37,772 nucleotides of DNA from Spirochaetia bacterium (GCA_022768685.1 JALEPQ010000175.1:1-37772); one strand, 5' to 3'; shown: positions 27,604 to 37,645, counted from the stretch's first letter. Translations and numbers: made by a program. Notes: a model not told the origin generated them from the sequence alone.

Positions 27604-29004
27604 TTATTCTGAAATAAAAGTTAAATCTGTGTTTTCTGGGAATTTCTTAATCATTTTTACAAAACGCCCATCAAGATCAACTCCTGTAGTTGCAAGAATA
27701 TTAACACTTACAACATTTCCAACTTTTACAGCTGATTTTTCATCTGAGGAATCTCTGTCATACCTGATTACAATACAACCATCAACTTCAGGAGCCTGGA
27801 ACCAGCCTCTGCCAATAGCAAGTCCTTCAGATGTATCTTCTGCAACATTTTCATCAACTTCTATTATTTCTTCAATGAGAACATTTACAGTTTTACCAAC
27901 AAATCGTTTAAGACGTTCTTCTGTAATTGAAGTTTGAATTTCTTCCAGAACTGTCGCACGTCTCTCAGCAGTCTTTTTTGGAACTCTAGGTTTCATATCA
28001 TAAGCAGGAGTATCTTCTTCTCGTGAATAAGGGAAACATCCAGACCAGTCAGGTGTAATTGCTTTTAAGAAATTACAGGTATTTTCAGCACATTCTTCTG
28101 TTTCTCCAGGAAATCCTGTAAGAAAAGTAGTACGAATCATACAATCTGGCAATTCTGAACGAATATAACTTACCAGATTAATGTACTGCTGCTGACTTCC
28201 GGTTCTATTCATTGCACGAATAATTTTATCATCACCACTCTGGAAAGGTATGTCAAAATAATGAAGAAAACGCTTATCTTTCTGCATTACAGGAATAATA
28301 TCTTTTTTAAAATGATCCGGATGAATGTAAAGAAGACGAACAACAAAATCACCTTCAAGAGCAGAAATTCTTTCAAGCAAAACAGCAAGTGATGGCTGAT
28401 AGACAGCAAGATCCTGTCCAATAAGATTTATTTCGTAAACACCACCTGCAATTAAATCTTTAATTTCATTAATCACTTCTTCAATATCTCTGCTGCGTAC
28501 TTCACCACGAATAAGTGGAATTGCACAGAAAGAACAATGATTTGAACAGCCTTCCGTAATTTTTACAAAAGCTGAACCTTTAAAATTAAACAGTTTTTTA
28601 CGTTCTCCACCACAAACACCTTCCTGAGGACTGGTAAGAATTGTACGTTTTTCCGTTTTCACAGACTTCATCAACTCAGCAATTTTCGACAAATCCCCAT
28701 TACCAAAAACACCATCAAGTTCTGGCATAGAATCTAAAAGCATCTGAGCATAACGTTGAGCCAGACAACCAGTAAGAATGATTTTTACTTCAGGATATGC
28801 ACTTTTTACGGAATAAATTGCATCTATGGATTCTTTTTTTGCAGATTCAATAAATCCACATGAATTAATCAATATAAAATCAGCTTCATCAGCGTTAAAA
28901 GTATGAGAGAATCCTTCTTTCTCAAGATAACTTACAAGTAATTCACCATCAGTCTGGTTTTTAGCACAGCCGTGCTGGTCAATATAAAATTTATTCAAGA
29001 TCAA
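27604..29004 (-). CDS. rimO: MiaB/RimO-type methylthiotransferase, most likely RimO
   Basis: 466 aa; FYIDQHGCAKNQTDGE, EGCSNHCSFCAIPLIRGEVRSR (radical SAM CxxxCxxC), C-terminal TRAM-like part. Confidence 0.85.
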   Translation of the reverse strand: MILNKFYIDQHGCAKNQTDGELLVSYLEKEGFSHTFNADEADFILINSCGFIESAKKESIDAIYSVKSAYPEVKIILTGCLAQRYAQMLLDSMPELDGVFGNGDLSKIAELMKSVKTEKRTILTSPQEGVCGGERKKLFNFKGSAFVKITEGCSNHCSFCAIPLIRGEVRSRDIEEVINEIKDLIAGGVYEINLIGQDLAVYQPSLAVLLERISALEGDFVVRLLYIHPDHFKKDIIPVMQKDKRFLHYFDIPFQSGDDKIIRAMNRTGSQQQYINLVSYIRSELPDCMIRTTFLTGFPGETEECAENTCNFLKAITPDWSGCFPYSREEDTPAYDMKPRVPKKTAERRATVLEEIQTSITEERLKRFVGKTVNVLIEEIIEVDENVAEDTSEGLAIGRGWFQAPEVDGCIVIRYDRDSSDEKSAVKVGNVVSVNILATTGVDLDGRFVKMIKKFPENTDLTFISE

Positions 29005-30082
29005 TTACCACCAGTTTATAACGTCCGTCAGTATCTTTTATCCATTTAATATCTTCAACAAGAACTTCTCCGGCACTACCCATTCCCAAATCAAATGTTT
29101 TTCCATCTGCAACAACTGTAAAGTTCACAGCATTTGCATTAGAAATCCACAATCTGATTCCATTATGAGGAGTTGCAGTAAACAATTCACCTTTAGAGAA
29201 ATAAGCTTCTACAGATTTTTCACGGTCAACTTTATCTCTGAATAAACATGGACCACGGAAACTTGCTTTAATTGTAAATGGATAAGCTCTGTTATCTTCA
29301 AGAATAACTTTCTGAACTTGTTTTGCTTTGAAATCTGTTGCAAGAGGAATACTGTCCACATCAACTTCAGCATAAGCTGATACTGGAGATCCTTTTCTTA
29401 AAAGCATACTGATTTCAGCACCACATTCTTCATTAATAGAGGAAATATCAGAAACATAAACAATCATATCACTGATTGTATCACCATCAATATCTACTTC
29501 TGCTTCTTCAGAAAGCTCAACATAAAAAATTCCGGCTGGTGTATCAAGAACAAGGGAACCTAATGTATCTCTAACAGTAAGAATAATCTTTCCCTTTTCT
29601 GTAGGAATAATAAACTGATCACCTTTATAAACTCGCTTTGCTAGTTTTTTATCAGTCATTTCATACTGTGCATTTTTCTTTGAATAAGAAATTACAACAC
29701 CTTCTTCAGGCTTCTTTTTATGAGTAAGACCAAATACTAGTGCAAAAATTCCTCCAGCGAGTAAAAGTGCCACAATAGGAATTATAATTACAGGCAAAAT
29801 TATTCTGCCTCTTGGTTTCTGAATTAATCCTTCTGGCACAGGAGATTCCTGAACCTGTTTGTTATGATAAAGCCTGAGGATATATTCAGAATCTATTTCA
29901 AGATAATTAGCATAATTACGCAAATATCCTGTAAGGTAGGCTTCACCAGGGAAAACTCCGCTGTCTTCTTCTTCCAGACCTACAAGATATTTTTTATCTA
30001 CAGTAATTTCTCTTGAGACTCTCTCTATATCCAGATTTTTTGCTTCTCGTGTTTTACGAAGCAAATCTCCATAACTTTCCAT
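28991..30082 (-). CDS. RodZ-like protein (HTH + TM + periplasmic C-terminus)
   Basis: YGDLLRKTREAKNLDIERVSREITVDKKYLVGLEEE...VFPGEAYLTGYLRNYANYLEID followed by one TM. Confidence 0.75.
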   Translation of the reverse strand: MESYGDLLRKTREAKNLDIERVSREITVDKKYLVGLEEEDSGVFPGEAYLTGYLRNYANYLEIDSEYILRLYHNKQVQESPVPEGLIQKPRGRIILPVIIIPIVALLLAGGIFALVFGLTHKKKPEEGVVISYSKKNAQYEMTDKKLAKRVYKGDQFIIPTEKGKIILTVRDTLGSLVLDTPAGIFYVELSEEAEVDIDGDTISDMIVYVSDISSINEECGAEISMLLRKGSPVSAYAEVDVDSIPLATDFKAKQVQKVILEDNRAYPFTIKASFRGPCLFRDKVDREKSVEAYFSKGELFTATPHNGIRLWISNANAVNFTVVADGKTFDLGMGSAGEVLVEDIKWIKDTDGRYKLVVIDLE

Positions 30083-30085
30083 ACA

Positions 30086-30757
30086 TTACTCCGAGAATAA
30101 GAAGTTATTGTAGTTATTCGCATCAGAAGGAGCATCGTAAATAAATCGCTGATCTGAAATACCCTGATTTAATTTATAATCATAGAAATTGAAAAGAAAG
30201 TTTTCCCCTTTTGGAGTTACAGCTTCAACTCTTCTGATAAGTTTTGTCTGTTCATTAACAGCAACTTTGATATATTTAAATGCTTCTGCAGCAGATTTTC
30301 TTGTAAGTACAAATTTTACAACCATTTCATTTGAATCTGAATCCAAAGGCTCAGCATTCTGACCAGACTCATATGCAATTGTATAATAGCGGCTCATTAA
30401 AGAAAGTCCCTGTGGAGTAGAAAGAGATGCTGCACCATTATTTCCGCCCGGACTAACTTGCTGCTGTAAAACGGCAGAGGATTTAGGAATGTAAATAGTA
30501 AGCATATCTCCATTAAAGACAATTACCTGCTGTTCAGGATTTGTATAATCCATTCTCAATAAATCTGGAGCTTTATAAGATATTGTACCAGCTGATTCAG
30601 TTCTATCAACTTTTATTTCAAAATCAACTTCATAATCTTTTATAGTTCCGTAATATTCCGAAATAGATTTAAAATATGCACTTGCAGTTGTAATGTTCTG
30701 TGCAAACAAAATAGAAGTCATAAAAAAAGCACAGATTGAAATAAGTATTTTTTTCAT
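30086..30757 (-). CDS. LolA-like outer-membrane lipoprotein carrier
   Basis: MKKILISICAFFMTSILFAQ signal; DYEVDFEIKVDRTESAGTISYKAPDLLRMDYTNPEQQVIVFNGDMLTIYIP typical LolA-like. ORF track starts at 30793. Confidence 0.8.
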   Translation of the reverse strand: MKKILISICAFFMTSILFAQNITTASAYFKSISEYYGTIKDYEVDFEIKVDRTESAGTISYKAPDLLRMDYTNPEQQVIVFNGDMLTIYIPKSSAVLQQQVSPGGNNGAASLSTPQGLSLMSRYYTIAYESGQNAEPLDSDSNEMVVKFVLTRKSAAEAFKYIKVAVNEQTKLIRRVEAVTPKGENFLFNFYDYKLNQGISDQRFIYDAPSDANNYNNFLFSE

Positions 30758-30818
30758 AGAGTGTATTATACTACAAAACAAACCATTAGTCATTATGGTA
30801 GAAAAGATTAAGGATATA

Positions 30819-30866
30819 AAAAAAGTGTACTTTTAAAGCCTATAGACTCTTAAAGTACACTTTTTT
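30819..30866 (-). terminator. Intrinsic terminator of ftsH
   Basis: AAAAAAGTGTACTTT pairs with AAAGTACACTTTTTT. Confidence 0.85.
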
Positions 30867-30898
30867 TTATGATTTATAACCTGAAATAATCAGGAATA

Positions 30899-33001
30899 TT
30901 ATTCAGGTTTTACTTCCTCTGAAGATTCTGGTTCATCAGTTTTTTCTTCGGAAGATTCAGCTGTTTTTTCAGCAACTTCTATTGCAGCTTGATTTGATTG
31001 ATCTGCAAGTTCTTTACAGTGCATTTCGCCTTTAACAATTTCATAAAATTCTTTTCCGTCCATTGTTTCAATTTCTAAAAGACGATTAGCAATATAATCA
31101 AGCAGATCTTTATGTTCTGAAAGAAGATTCAAAACATAATTGTAACGTTCTTCCATAATTCTGGCGATTTCATCATCAACATAGTTTTGAGTTACTTCAG
31201 AGAATTCTCGTACAAGGTTAGGTTCACCTCCACGGTTTCCTAAAACACCTTTTCCTAAAGTCATATTCCTGAACTTATCACTCATACCAAAGTCAACAAT
31301 CATACTCTTCAATATTTCTGTTGCTCTGGCAATATCATTTGAAGCTCCGGTTGAAATGTCACCAAGAATAATCTGTTCTGCAGCACGACCTCCCAGTAAT
31401 GAATCAACTTCATTAATCATATCCTGACGTGTCTTAAAATTCTTTTCTTCCTCTTCCCTATATTGAGTAAATCCACCTACACCATGAGAGCGAGGAACTA
31501 CAGTAATCTTATTTACAGGTTCATGGCCAGGAGTAAATGCCCCAACCAATGCATGACCAGTTTCATGTACCGAAACAAGGCGCATTTCCTTTTTGTTATC
31601 TTTTCTGGACTTCTTTTTAAGACCAATGCTGACTTTATCAATGGCTTCATTTAAGTCTTCCATTGTTACTTTCTTACGGCCATTTCTGACAGCAAGTAAA
31701 GCTGCTTCATTTACAACGTTTGCAAGATCAGCACCGGCAAATCCTGTTGTACCATGGGCAATAGATTCAAAATCAACATCACTGTCAAGTTTTACATTCT
31801 TTGAATGAATGCGAAGAATTGCCTCACGACCTTTTACATCTGGAAGTTCAACTGGAACATGACGGTCAAAACGTCCAGGACGCAAAATTGCAGGATCAAG
31901 AATATCTGCACGGTTTGTTGCTGCAAGAATAATTAAACCTTTTTCGTTATCAAAACCATCCATTTCAACAAGAAGCTGATTTAATGTCTGTTCACGTTCA
32001 TCATTTCCACCGCCAAAGCCATTTACACGACTTTTTGCAAGAGCATCTATTTCATCAATGAAGACAATACAAGGAGCTTTTTCACGAGCTTGCTTGAACA
32101 GGTCACGAACACGGGATGCACCAACACCAACAAACATTTCTACAAAGTCTGAACCGGAAATACTGAAGTATGGAACACCTGCTTCACCAGCAACAGCACG
32201 GGCAAGTAAAGTTTTACCAGTTCCTGGAGGTCCAACAAGAAGAACACCTTTAGGTATTTTACCACCGATATCTGTATATTTTTTAGGCTCTTTTAAGAAG
32301 TCAACAACTTCCACCAGTTCTTCTTTAGCTTCATCTACACCAGCAACATCTGAAAAGCGGGTTTTTATTTTACCTTCTTCAACAACTTTAGCTCTGGAAC
32401 CGCCTGCATTAAAAATGCTGCCCATTCCACCACCTGAGCCTCCGCCCATTTTCTTAAAGATAAAGAAATACATTAAGAAAATTAAAGCCAGTGGAATTAT
32501 CCAGGAAAGCACAAGCTGAAGAATATAATTATTCTGTTTCTGAACAAATTTATACTGCACACCTTTTTCATCAAGAAGAGTTATAAAACTCTGCATTAAA
32601 ACTGAACTTGTTTTAAACTGCTGTCCGCCGCGACGTTCCTGAACAGAAAAAAGCTGTAATCCTTTTCCGTTAGAATCAGATTCTTTTACAACTGAAGGAC
32701 CATATCCGACACAATAGTTTTCTCCAATTTCTACGTAGGTAATCTGACCGCTTTCTATTCTGGCTTTAAACTCTGAATAATCAATTAAATTGTCAGGACG
32801 CTGAGTTACAAATAAATCAACTACAATTATAACTGCCAAAGTAATCAGAAGAATTGGCCACAAAGGAAACTTCTTTTTCTTAGGATCTTTTTTCTTTTTA
32901 TCATTATCATTATTTTCTGATGGACCTGCAAATTTAAAAAATTTGTAAGGATCGTTTTCATCATCGTTGTTTTCAGGTTTGTTGTTCTGATCTTCTGCCA
33001 T
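30899..33001 (-). CDS. ftsH: ATP-dependent zinc metalloprotease FtsH
   Basis: 700 aa; [58 protein letters not shown] zinc site. Confidence 0.98.
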   Translation of the reverse strand: MAEDQNNKPENNDDENDPYKFFKFAGPSENNDNDKKKKDPKKKKFPLWPILLITLAVIIVVDLFVTQRPDNLIDYSEFKARIESGQITYVEIGENYCVGYGPSVVKESDSNGKGLQLFSVQERRGGQQFKTSSVLMQSFITLLDEKGVQYKFVQKQNNYILQLVLSWIIPLALIFLMYFFIFKKMGGGSGGGMGSIFNAGGSRAKVVEEGKIKTRFSDVAGVDEAKEELVEVVDFLKEPKKYTDIGGKIPKGVLLVGPPGTGKTLLARAVAGEAGVPYFSISGSDFVEMFVGVGASRVRDLFKQAREKAPCIVFIDEIDALAKSRVNGFGGGNDEREQTLNQLLVEMDGFDNEKGLIILAATNRADILDPAILRPGRFDRHVPVELPDVKGREAILRIHSKNVKLDSDVDFESIAHGTTGFAGADLANVVNEAALLAVRNGRKKVTMEDLNEAIDKVSIGLKKKSRKDNKKEMRLVSVHETGHALVGAFTPGHEPVNKITVVPRSHGVGGFTQYREEEEKNFKTRQDMINEVDSLLGGRAAEQIILGDISTGASNDIARATEILKSMIVDFGMSDKFRNMTLGKGVLGNRGGEPNLVREFSEVTQNYVDDEIARIMEERYNYVLNLLSEHKDLLDYIANRLLEIETMDGKEFYEIVKGEMHCKELADQSNQAAIEVAEKTAESSEEKTDEPESSEEVKPE

Positions 33002-33099
33002 AAATTTTTCCTTATGATGTAATAAATATAATGATTATACCATAAAAATCAAAGAAAAAAATCAGTTAAAACAACTGTTTATCTTTTTGCAAATTTCAT

Positions 33100-33221
33100 T
33101 TTACTCTGTCCCTTTTGTCAGAAATCGCACACACTTTACTCTGTCCCTTTTGTAATTTGTAAGTAGTTTTATGTTTTACTCTGTCCCCTTTGTAAGAAAT
33201 CGTACACTTTACTCTGTCCCC
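33100..33221 (-). repeat. Family A repeat cluster, 4 copies
   Basis: TTTACTCTGTCCC(C) at 33100, 33135, 33175 and 33208. Confidence 0.9.
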
Positions 33222-33400
33222 TTTGTAAGCACAATGCACAGTTCGCAATGCGCAATTCGCAATTATCATCCACTTTCCGAAAACACTGCCAGTCATTCTG
33301 AATCTTCTTAAGGGGTCTGTCCCCTTTGTAAGAACAATGCACAATTCGCAATGGCAATTATTATCACCATTACGAAAACACTACCAGTCATTCTGAGTCT
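33221..33400. repeat. Two diverged ~80-bp direct copies (period ~103 bp) containing family D units and GTCATTCTGARTCT
   Basis: ctttgtaagcacaatgcacagttcgcaatg...cgaaaacactgccagtcattctgaatct and ctttgtaagaacaatgcacaattcgcaatg...cgaaaacactaccagtcattctgagtct. Confidence 0.85.
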
Positions 33401-33401
33401 G

Positions 33402-33476
33402 TCAAAACCGCGAACTAGTTCGCTACACGCGCAGAACGGCAGTGAAACTATATTCCGTCCTGCGAGTGTTTTTGCC
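33402..33476 (+). repeat. Family C structured repeat, copy C3 (divergent)
   Basis: tcaaaaccgcgaactagttcgctacacgcgcagaacggcagtgaaactatattccgtcctgcgagtgtttttg; same skeleton as 37486-37577 with different stem arms. Confidence 0.75.
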
Positions 33477-33519
33477 ATCCTCTGCATTCCTTCCCGTGTT
33501 TTCAATAGAATCTTCTTAA

Positions 33520-33646
33520 GGGGTCTGTCCCTTTTGTAATTTGTAAGTAGTTTATTATTTTACTCTGTCCCCTTTGTAATTTGTAAGTAGTTTAATATTT
33601 TACTCTGTCCCCTTTGTCAGAAATCGCACACACTTTACTCTGTCCC
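33520..33646 (-). repeat. Family A repeat cluster, 3 full copies plus one GGGGTCTGTCCC variant
   Basis: GGGGTCTGTCCC at 33520; TTTACTCTGTCCC(C) at 33559, 33599 and 33634. Confidence 0.9.
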
Positions 33647-33673
33647 TTTTGTAAGTAGTTTAAATAAAGTGCC

Positions 33674-33800
33674 CGCAGCCCGAGAAATGAATAGTTGCGT
33701 CAGCAAGTGCGCCAGTTTTGAAAAAACTGGATAGCAGCTTTGCTGCGTAGAGCACCGCGCGTCAGCAAGCTATGAATTGCGAGTTGGTAATAAAACTGGC
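33674..33800 (+). repeat. Family B structured repeat, copy B3 (long form)
   Basis: agcccgagaaatga...ccagttttgaaaaaactgg...gcagctttgctgc...gtcagcaagctatgaattgcgagttggt...actggct. Confidence 0.85.
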
Positions 33801-33891
33801 TTAAAATATTTTTTATTTTTTTCTAAAGTAAATTTTCTGCCGGTCGACAATCTATAAAGAGTATTGCCATTAATCTGGAGGTAAAGGAAAA

Positions 33892-34332
33892 ATGGGTTAT
33901 CAGAATGCTTATAATGCTTATCAGAAAACTAACGTTAGTACTGCCAGTCAGGGACGATTAGTTGTTCTTCTTTATGAAGGTGCAGTAAAAAATCTGACTG
34001 GAGCTATTAACTTATTTGATGAAAATGAAAAAATAAAACCTAATAATATTGAACAATATGGAATCTATATCCAGAAAACTCAGGCAATTATTACTGAACT
34101 ACAGGTTTCTCTTGATATGGAAAAAGGCGGCGAAATTGCAAAAAATCTTATGTCGCTATACATCTTTTTTAATGAACAGCTTATGAGTGCCACAATTAAT
34201 CATGATAAAAAAATCTTGCAGTCTGTTCAGAAAATGATGAATGATCTGGCAGATTCATGGCGCACTATTGCAAACAGTACAGCAAACGCTCCTGCAGCAA
34301 AAGTTAATGGTGCATTAAATATTGTAGGATAA
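33892..34332 (+). CDS. fliS: Flagellar export chaperone FliS
   Basis: 146 aa; MGYQNAYNAYQKTNVSTASQGRLVVLLYEGAVKNL; strong GGAGG upstream. Confidence 0.95.
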   Translation: MGYQNAYNAYQKTNVSTASQGRLVVLLYEGAVKNLTGAINLFDENEKIKPNNIEQYGIYIQKTQAIITELQVSLDMEKGGEIAKNLMSLYIFFNEQLMSATINHDKKILQSVQKMMNDLADSWRTIANSTANAPAAKVNGALNIVG

Positions 34333-34353
34333 ACCATAACAGGGAGGATTTTT

Positions 34354-34830
34354 ATGGAACTTACACAGGAAGAATTAAATGAAAGAGTTGCTCTGCTTAA
34401 AAAATTCAGAGGCCTGCTAGAACAGCAGAGAGCTAAATTTCAGGAATATTTGACTGTTCTTGAAAAACAGCAGGATTCAATTTCCACAGAAAATCCTGAT
34501 GCACTTTTAGCTCATACTGAACTTGAACAGCAGATTGTAAAAAATCTTACTAACTTGCAGAAAGTTATTGTTCCTATGTCAAAGATGTACAATGCTGTTT
34601 CACCTGTTTCTAAAGAAAGTGATGATATTGCAATTGCTAAACTTCAAAACGATCTTTCTGATTTACAGGATAAAGTTCTTAAGCAGAATGAAATAAACAG
34701 AGACCTTTTAAGAGTCCACATTGACCACTTAAAAGGCCAGATTAATAACTTTAAAAATCCTTACAGAAATCTTTCCAGTGTTTATGCTCAGAAAGCTCCT
34801 GTAGCAACTATGGTTGCAGTGGAAGTTTAA
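34354..34830 (+). CDS. FlgN-like flagellar protein (tentative)
   Basis: 158 aa alpha-helical/coiled-coil, directly downstream of fliS. Confidence 0.55.
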   Translation: MELTQEELNERVALLKKFRGLLEQQRAKFQEYLTVLEKQQDSISTENPDALLAHTELEQQIVKNLTNLQKVIVPMSKMYNAVSPVSKESDDIAIAKLQNDLSDLQDKVLKQNEINRDLLRVHIDHLKGQINNFKNPYRNLSSVYAQKAPVATMVAVEV

Positions 34831-34841
34831 TTTACTTTTGC

Positions 34842-36008
34842 TCAGACGTAAGGGCTGTCTATAGTAATTGCACAGAAAACATCCGGATATTTTGAGTTGA
34901 CGAGATTTTGAATTTCAGTTTTCAAGCTCTCGTCATTTTTTTTATAGAAAAAAGGTTTTACAACATCAAAAATCAAATTAGTGTGTGTTATTCCGGGAAC
35001 CATCCTTACATCATGGCAGGATAATTCAGGATTTATCTTTGCTAAAATTTCTTTTAATTCTTTCTTTAATTCTGCAAGTCTGTTGTTTTTTGTATCAATA
35101 GGATCAAGGTGAATAGTGGCACTACAATTTAATTTCTTAGCTAAAGAAACTTCAGTTACATCAATTACATCATGAAGTTCAAAAATATCCATATCACCTG
35201 GAACTTCTGCATGCAAAGAAATCATAACACGGCCAGGACCATAATCGTGAACTACAAGATCATGCATTCCCACAATTGGAGGATGGGCCATAACCTCTTT
35301 TTCTATTTCTTCAACAAATTCTTTTGAAGGAGGCTGGCCAAGAAGTGGTCTTATAGTTTCTTTTGCAGAATCATAACCAGTGTAAAGGATAAATAAGGCA
35401 ACTATAATTCCTGCAATTCCATCAACAGGAAATGAAGTAAATCTTCCTGCAATAATAGAAATTATTACTACAAAAGTTGAAATTGTATCACTTAAAGAAT
35501 CTTTTGCTGTTGCTTCCATTGAAACAGAATTAATTTTTTTTGCGATAGTGTGATTATAAAAAAACATATAAAATTTTATAAGAATACCAATGGCCATAAT
35601 TACAATAGAAATAACAGAGCTTTGAGTTTTTTCAGGATGAATTAAAGATTTTACAGAGGAAGTAAGCAATTCAAATCCCATCAAAAGAATAAGGAAGGAA
35701 ATAATCAGTCCCGAAATATATTCAATTCGTCCATGTCCAAAAGGATGCTGTGGATCAGGTTTTTTAGAAGCAAGTTTAAAACCCAGTATAGAAACTATAG
35801 AAGATGCTGCATCAGAAAGATTATTAAATGCATCTGCAATCATAGCTACAGAAGCAGCTATTGTTCCAAATATAAATTTAAGTGCAAAAAGAATTATATT
35901 CAGAAAAATTCCAAATCCACCGCATAAAATTCCATATTGACGGCGGACATTTACGTCTGAGTAATTTTTAGAATCTTTAATAAAAATTCTAGACAGCAAT
36001 TTAATCAT
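34842..36008 (-). CDS. Cation diffusion facilitator family transporter
   Basis: 388 aa; VAMIADAFNNLSDAASSIVSILG, ATAKDSLSDTIST, C-terminal cytoplasmic domain. Confidence 0.92.
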   Translation of the reverse strand: MIKLLSRIFIKDSKNYSDVNVRRQYGILCGGFGIFLNIILFALKFIFGTIAASVAMIADAFNNLSDAASSIVSILGFKLASKKPDPQHPFGHGRIEYISGLIISFLILLMGFELLTSSVKSLIHPEKTQSSVISIVIMAIGILIKFYMFFYNHTIAKKINSVSMEATAKDSLSDTISTFVVIISIIAGRFTSFPVDGIAGIIVALFILYTGYDSAKETIRPLLGQPPSKEFVEEIEKEVMAHPPIVGMHDLVVHDYGPGRVMISLHAEVPGDMDIFELHDVIDVTEVSLAKKLNCSATIHLDPIDTKNNRLAELKKELKEILAKINPELSCHDVRMVPGITHTNLIFDVVKPFFYKKNDESLKTEIQNLVNSKYPDVFCAITIDSPYV

Positions 36009-36870
36009 AAATAGATTCCTCCAAAACTTCTTCTATTTTATCATCAATCAGCTCAAAAAAATCAAATCCTGTAAGTTTTTCTATTTCGTTCACTGAAGTT
36101 TTATATTGTTCCCAACTTCCACCATACTGACACCCCTGAATGTTCGGTACAAGAACTGCCATTACAGAAGTTTCAGCATTTATACGACTTATATCATTTT
36201 CTCCTTCTGGCAGACATAAAATAATTTTCCATGTATAAGCCGGTACACATATATTTACTAAAGTTCCATCTGTCATAGTAACAGGAATTTCATCAAACTG
36301 CCCTTTCTGACCAGTTCCACCTTTTCCGTAGGGACCTGCAAAAATATACAGTTCATTTCCTGCTAAAGCAAGTTCCCTTTCATGGGCTTCAAGGGAAACC
36401 CAAACTATTCTATTGTTATCTGGAGCCTGAGGAACCATATTTGTCATTAAAAAAGTAGTTTCATTATCCTCAGAATTTGAAGTTCTATCTGCAGAAGGAC
36501 ATACATGCCCCCTGTCAAAACCATACATACTAAATTTGTAATCAGATTGATTCACATGGTACCAGTTTTCAGGAAGTTGATTATCTGCTTTAAATTTATT
36601 GGAACGTCCAGACTCACCTAAATCTGAGACAGATAGATGCCACCCAACCCAATTAGGACATAAAGTATGATTATTGTAGGAAACAACAAATTGAGATTTT
36701 TCTAAAAGATAATTTTCCTCATAAGAAACATCACAAATGGAATCAGAAGGATTTCCAAAATAAAGGGGAGAGTTTTCCGGATGATTATAATCAATCTCAG
36801 AACTTTGAGCAAAAATCATCCGGAGAGTAAAAACAACTAACAGAACAGCAAGCGGTGTTTTTTTTACCAT
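36001..36870 (-). CDS. Secreted DNA/RNA non-specific endonuclease (NUC family)
   Basis: 289 aa; signal peptide; YGFDRGHVCPSADRTSNSEDNETTFLMTNMVPQAPDNNRIVWVSLE (DRGH catalytic motif). Confidence 0.93.
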   Translation of the reverse strand: MVKKTPLAVLLVVFTLRMIFAQSSEIDYNHPENSPLYFGNPSDSICDVSYEENYLLEKSQFVVSYNNHTLCPNWVGWHLSVSDLGESGRSNKFKADNQLPENWYHVNQSDYKFSMYGFDRGHVCPSADRTSNSEDNETTFLMTNMVPQAPDNNRIVWVSLEAHERELALAGNELYIFAGPYGKGGTGQKGQFDEIPVTMTDGTLVNICVPAYTWKIILCLPEGENDISRINAETSVMAVLVPNIQGCQYGGSWEQYKTSVNEIEKLTGFDFFELIDDKIEEVLEESIYD

Positions 36871-36873
36871 AAA

Positions 36874-37368
36874 CTAGAATTGAACATCCAGCCCTGTAGC
36901 TGCCGCATCAGCTGCTAATTTTTCTCTAAAAGCCTTAAGTTTTTCTTTTAGTTCAGGATACTTTATGGAAAGAATCTGCACAGCAAGATAACCTGCATTT
37001 TTAGCACTGTTGATTCCTACTGTTGCAACAGGAATCTGAGGTGGCATCTGCACAATTGAAAGGAGAGCATCCATTCCACCAAGTCCGTTAGATTTTTCTG
37101 TACAGCATTCAAGAGGAACCCCAATTACTGGTAAAGTTGTGGCACCAGCAATTACACCAGGAAGTGCTGCAGCAAGTCCAGCTCCTGCAATGATAACTTC
37201 ACAACCATCAGCTTCTACCTGTTTTACAGTTTCATGAAGTAATGCTCCTGCACGGTGAGCACTTAAAATATAAGCTTTGTAATCCACGCCAAATTCTGTA
37301 AGAATATCAGCGGCCTTCTTCATTGTATCTTTATCAGATTTACTACCAAAAAAAATTGCTACTTTCAT
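36874..37368 (-). CDS. purE: N5-carboxyaminoimidazole ribonucleotide mutase / AIR carboxylase
   Basis: From ATG at 37368: MKVAIFFGSKSDKDTMKKAADIL...ILSAHRAGALL...VIIAGAGLAAALPGVIAG. ORF-track start 37407 is longer. Confidence 0.93.
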   Translation of the reverse strand: MKVAIFFGSKSDKDTMKKAADILTEFGVDYKAYILSAHRAGALLHETVKQVEADGCEVIIAGAGLAAALPGVIAGATTLPVIGVPLECCTEKSNGLGGMDALLSIVQMPPQIPVATVGINSAKNAGYLAVQILSIKYPELKEKLKAFREKLAADAAATGLDVQF

Positions 37369-37424
37369 AAAGACAGTTATAACACAAAGGAAATAAAGTT
37401 GCCACACATCTGGCCAGACTTATC

Positions 37425-37580
37425 CAGGGCAAACGCATTATAAACAAATATTCGATTTTTTGGCTCCCAGTCACGGTTGCGTGATTCAAAACCGCGCAAT
37501 AATGCGCTACACGCTTTTTGTGGTATAGAAACTATTGAACTGCCGCTTCGCAGCAGCCACAAAAAGAGTGTTTTTGAACC
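37425..37580 (+). repeat. Family C structured repeat, copy C2 (complete)
   Basis: First 112 bp match C1; then continues through the second stem arm ccacaaaaagagtgt and closing gtttttgaacc. Confidence 0.9.
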
Positions 37581-37645
37581 ACGCCCCGATCCTTCGCACC
37601 AACATTACGGAAAAGCCTTTATAATGCGGAAGCCCTGCAGACTTA

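Noticed and set aside
32058-32519. ORF 32058..32519 (+), 153 aa
   Set aside because: Antisense to the AAA+ region of ftsH; shadow ORF of a conserved gene.
33095-33650. CRISPR array in the regularly spaced family A repeats
   Set aside because: The core is only ~13-23 bp, spacing varies (27-40 bp), several spacers are themselves repeated (for example TTTGTCAGAAATCGCACACAC), and no cas genes are present.
33674-33800. Family B or C copies as integron attC sites
   Set aside because: They are folded, imperfectly palindromic and ~100-130 bp, but I cannot find properly placed RYYYAAC/GTTRRRY boxes, no cassette-like ORFs lie between copies, and no integrase is visible. Kept only as a loose analogy.
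33815-33850. Sigma-28-type flagellar promoter upstream of fliS (TAAAG...GCCGGTCG)
   Set aside because: The TAAA to GCCG gap is ~11 nt rather than the expected ~15, and the -10 half departs from GCCGATAA.
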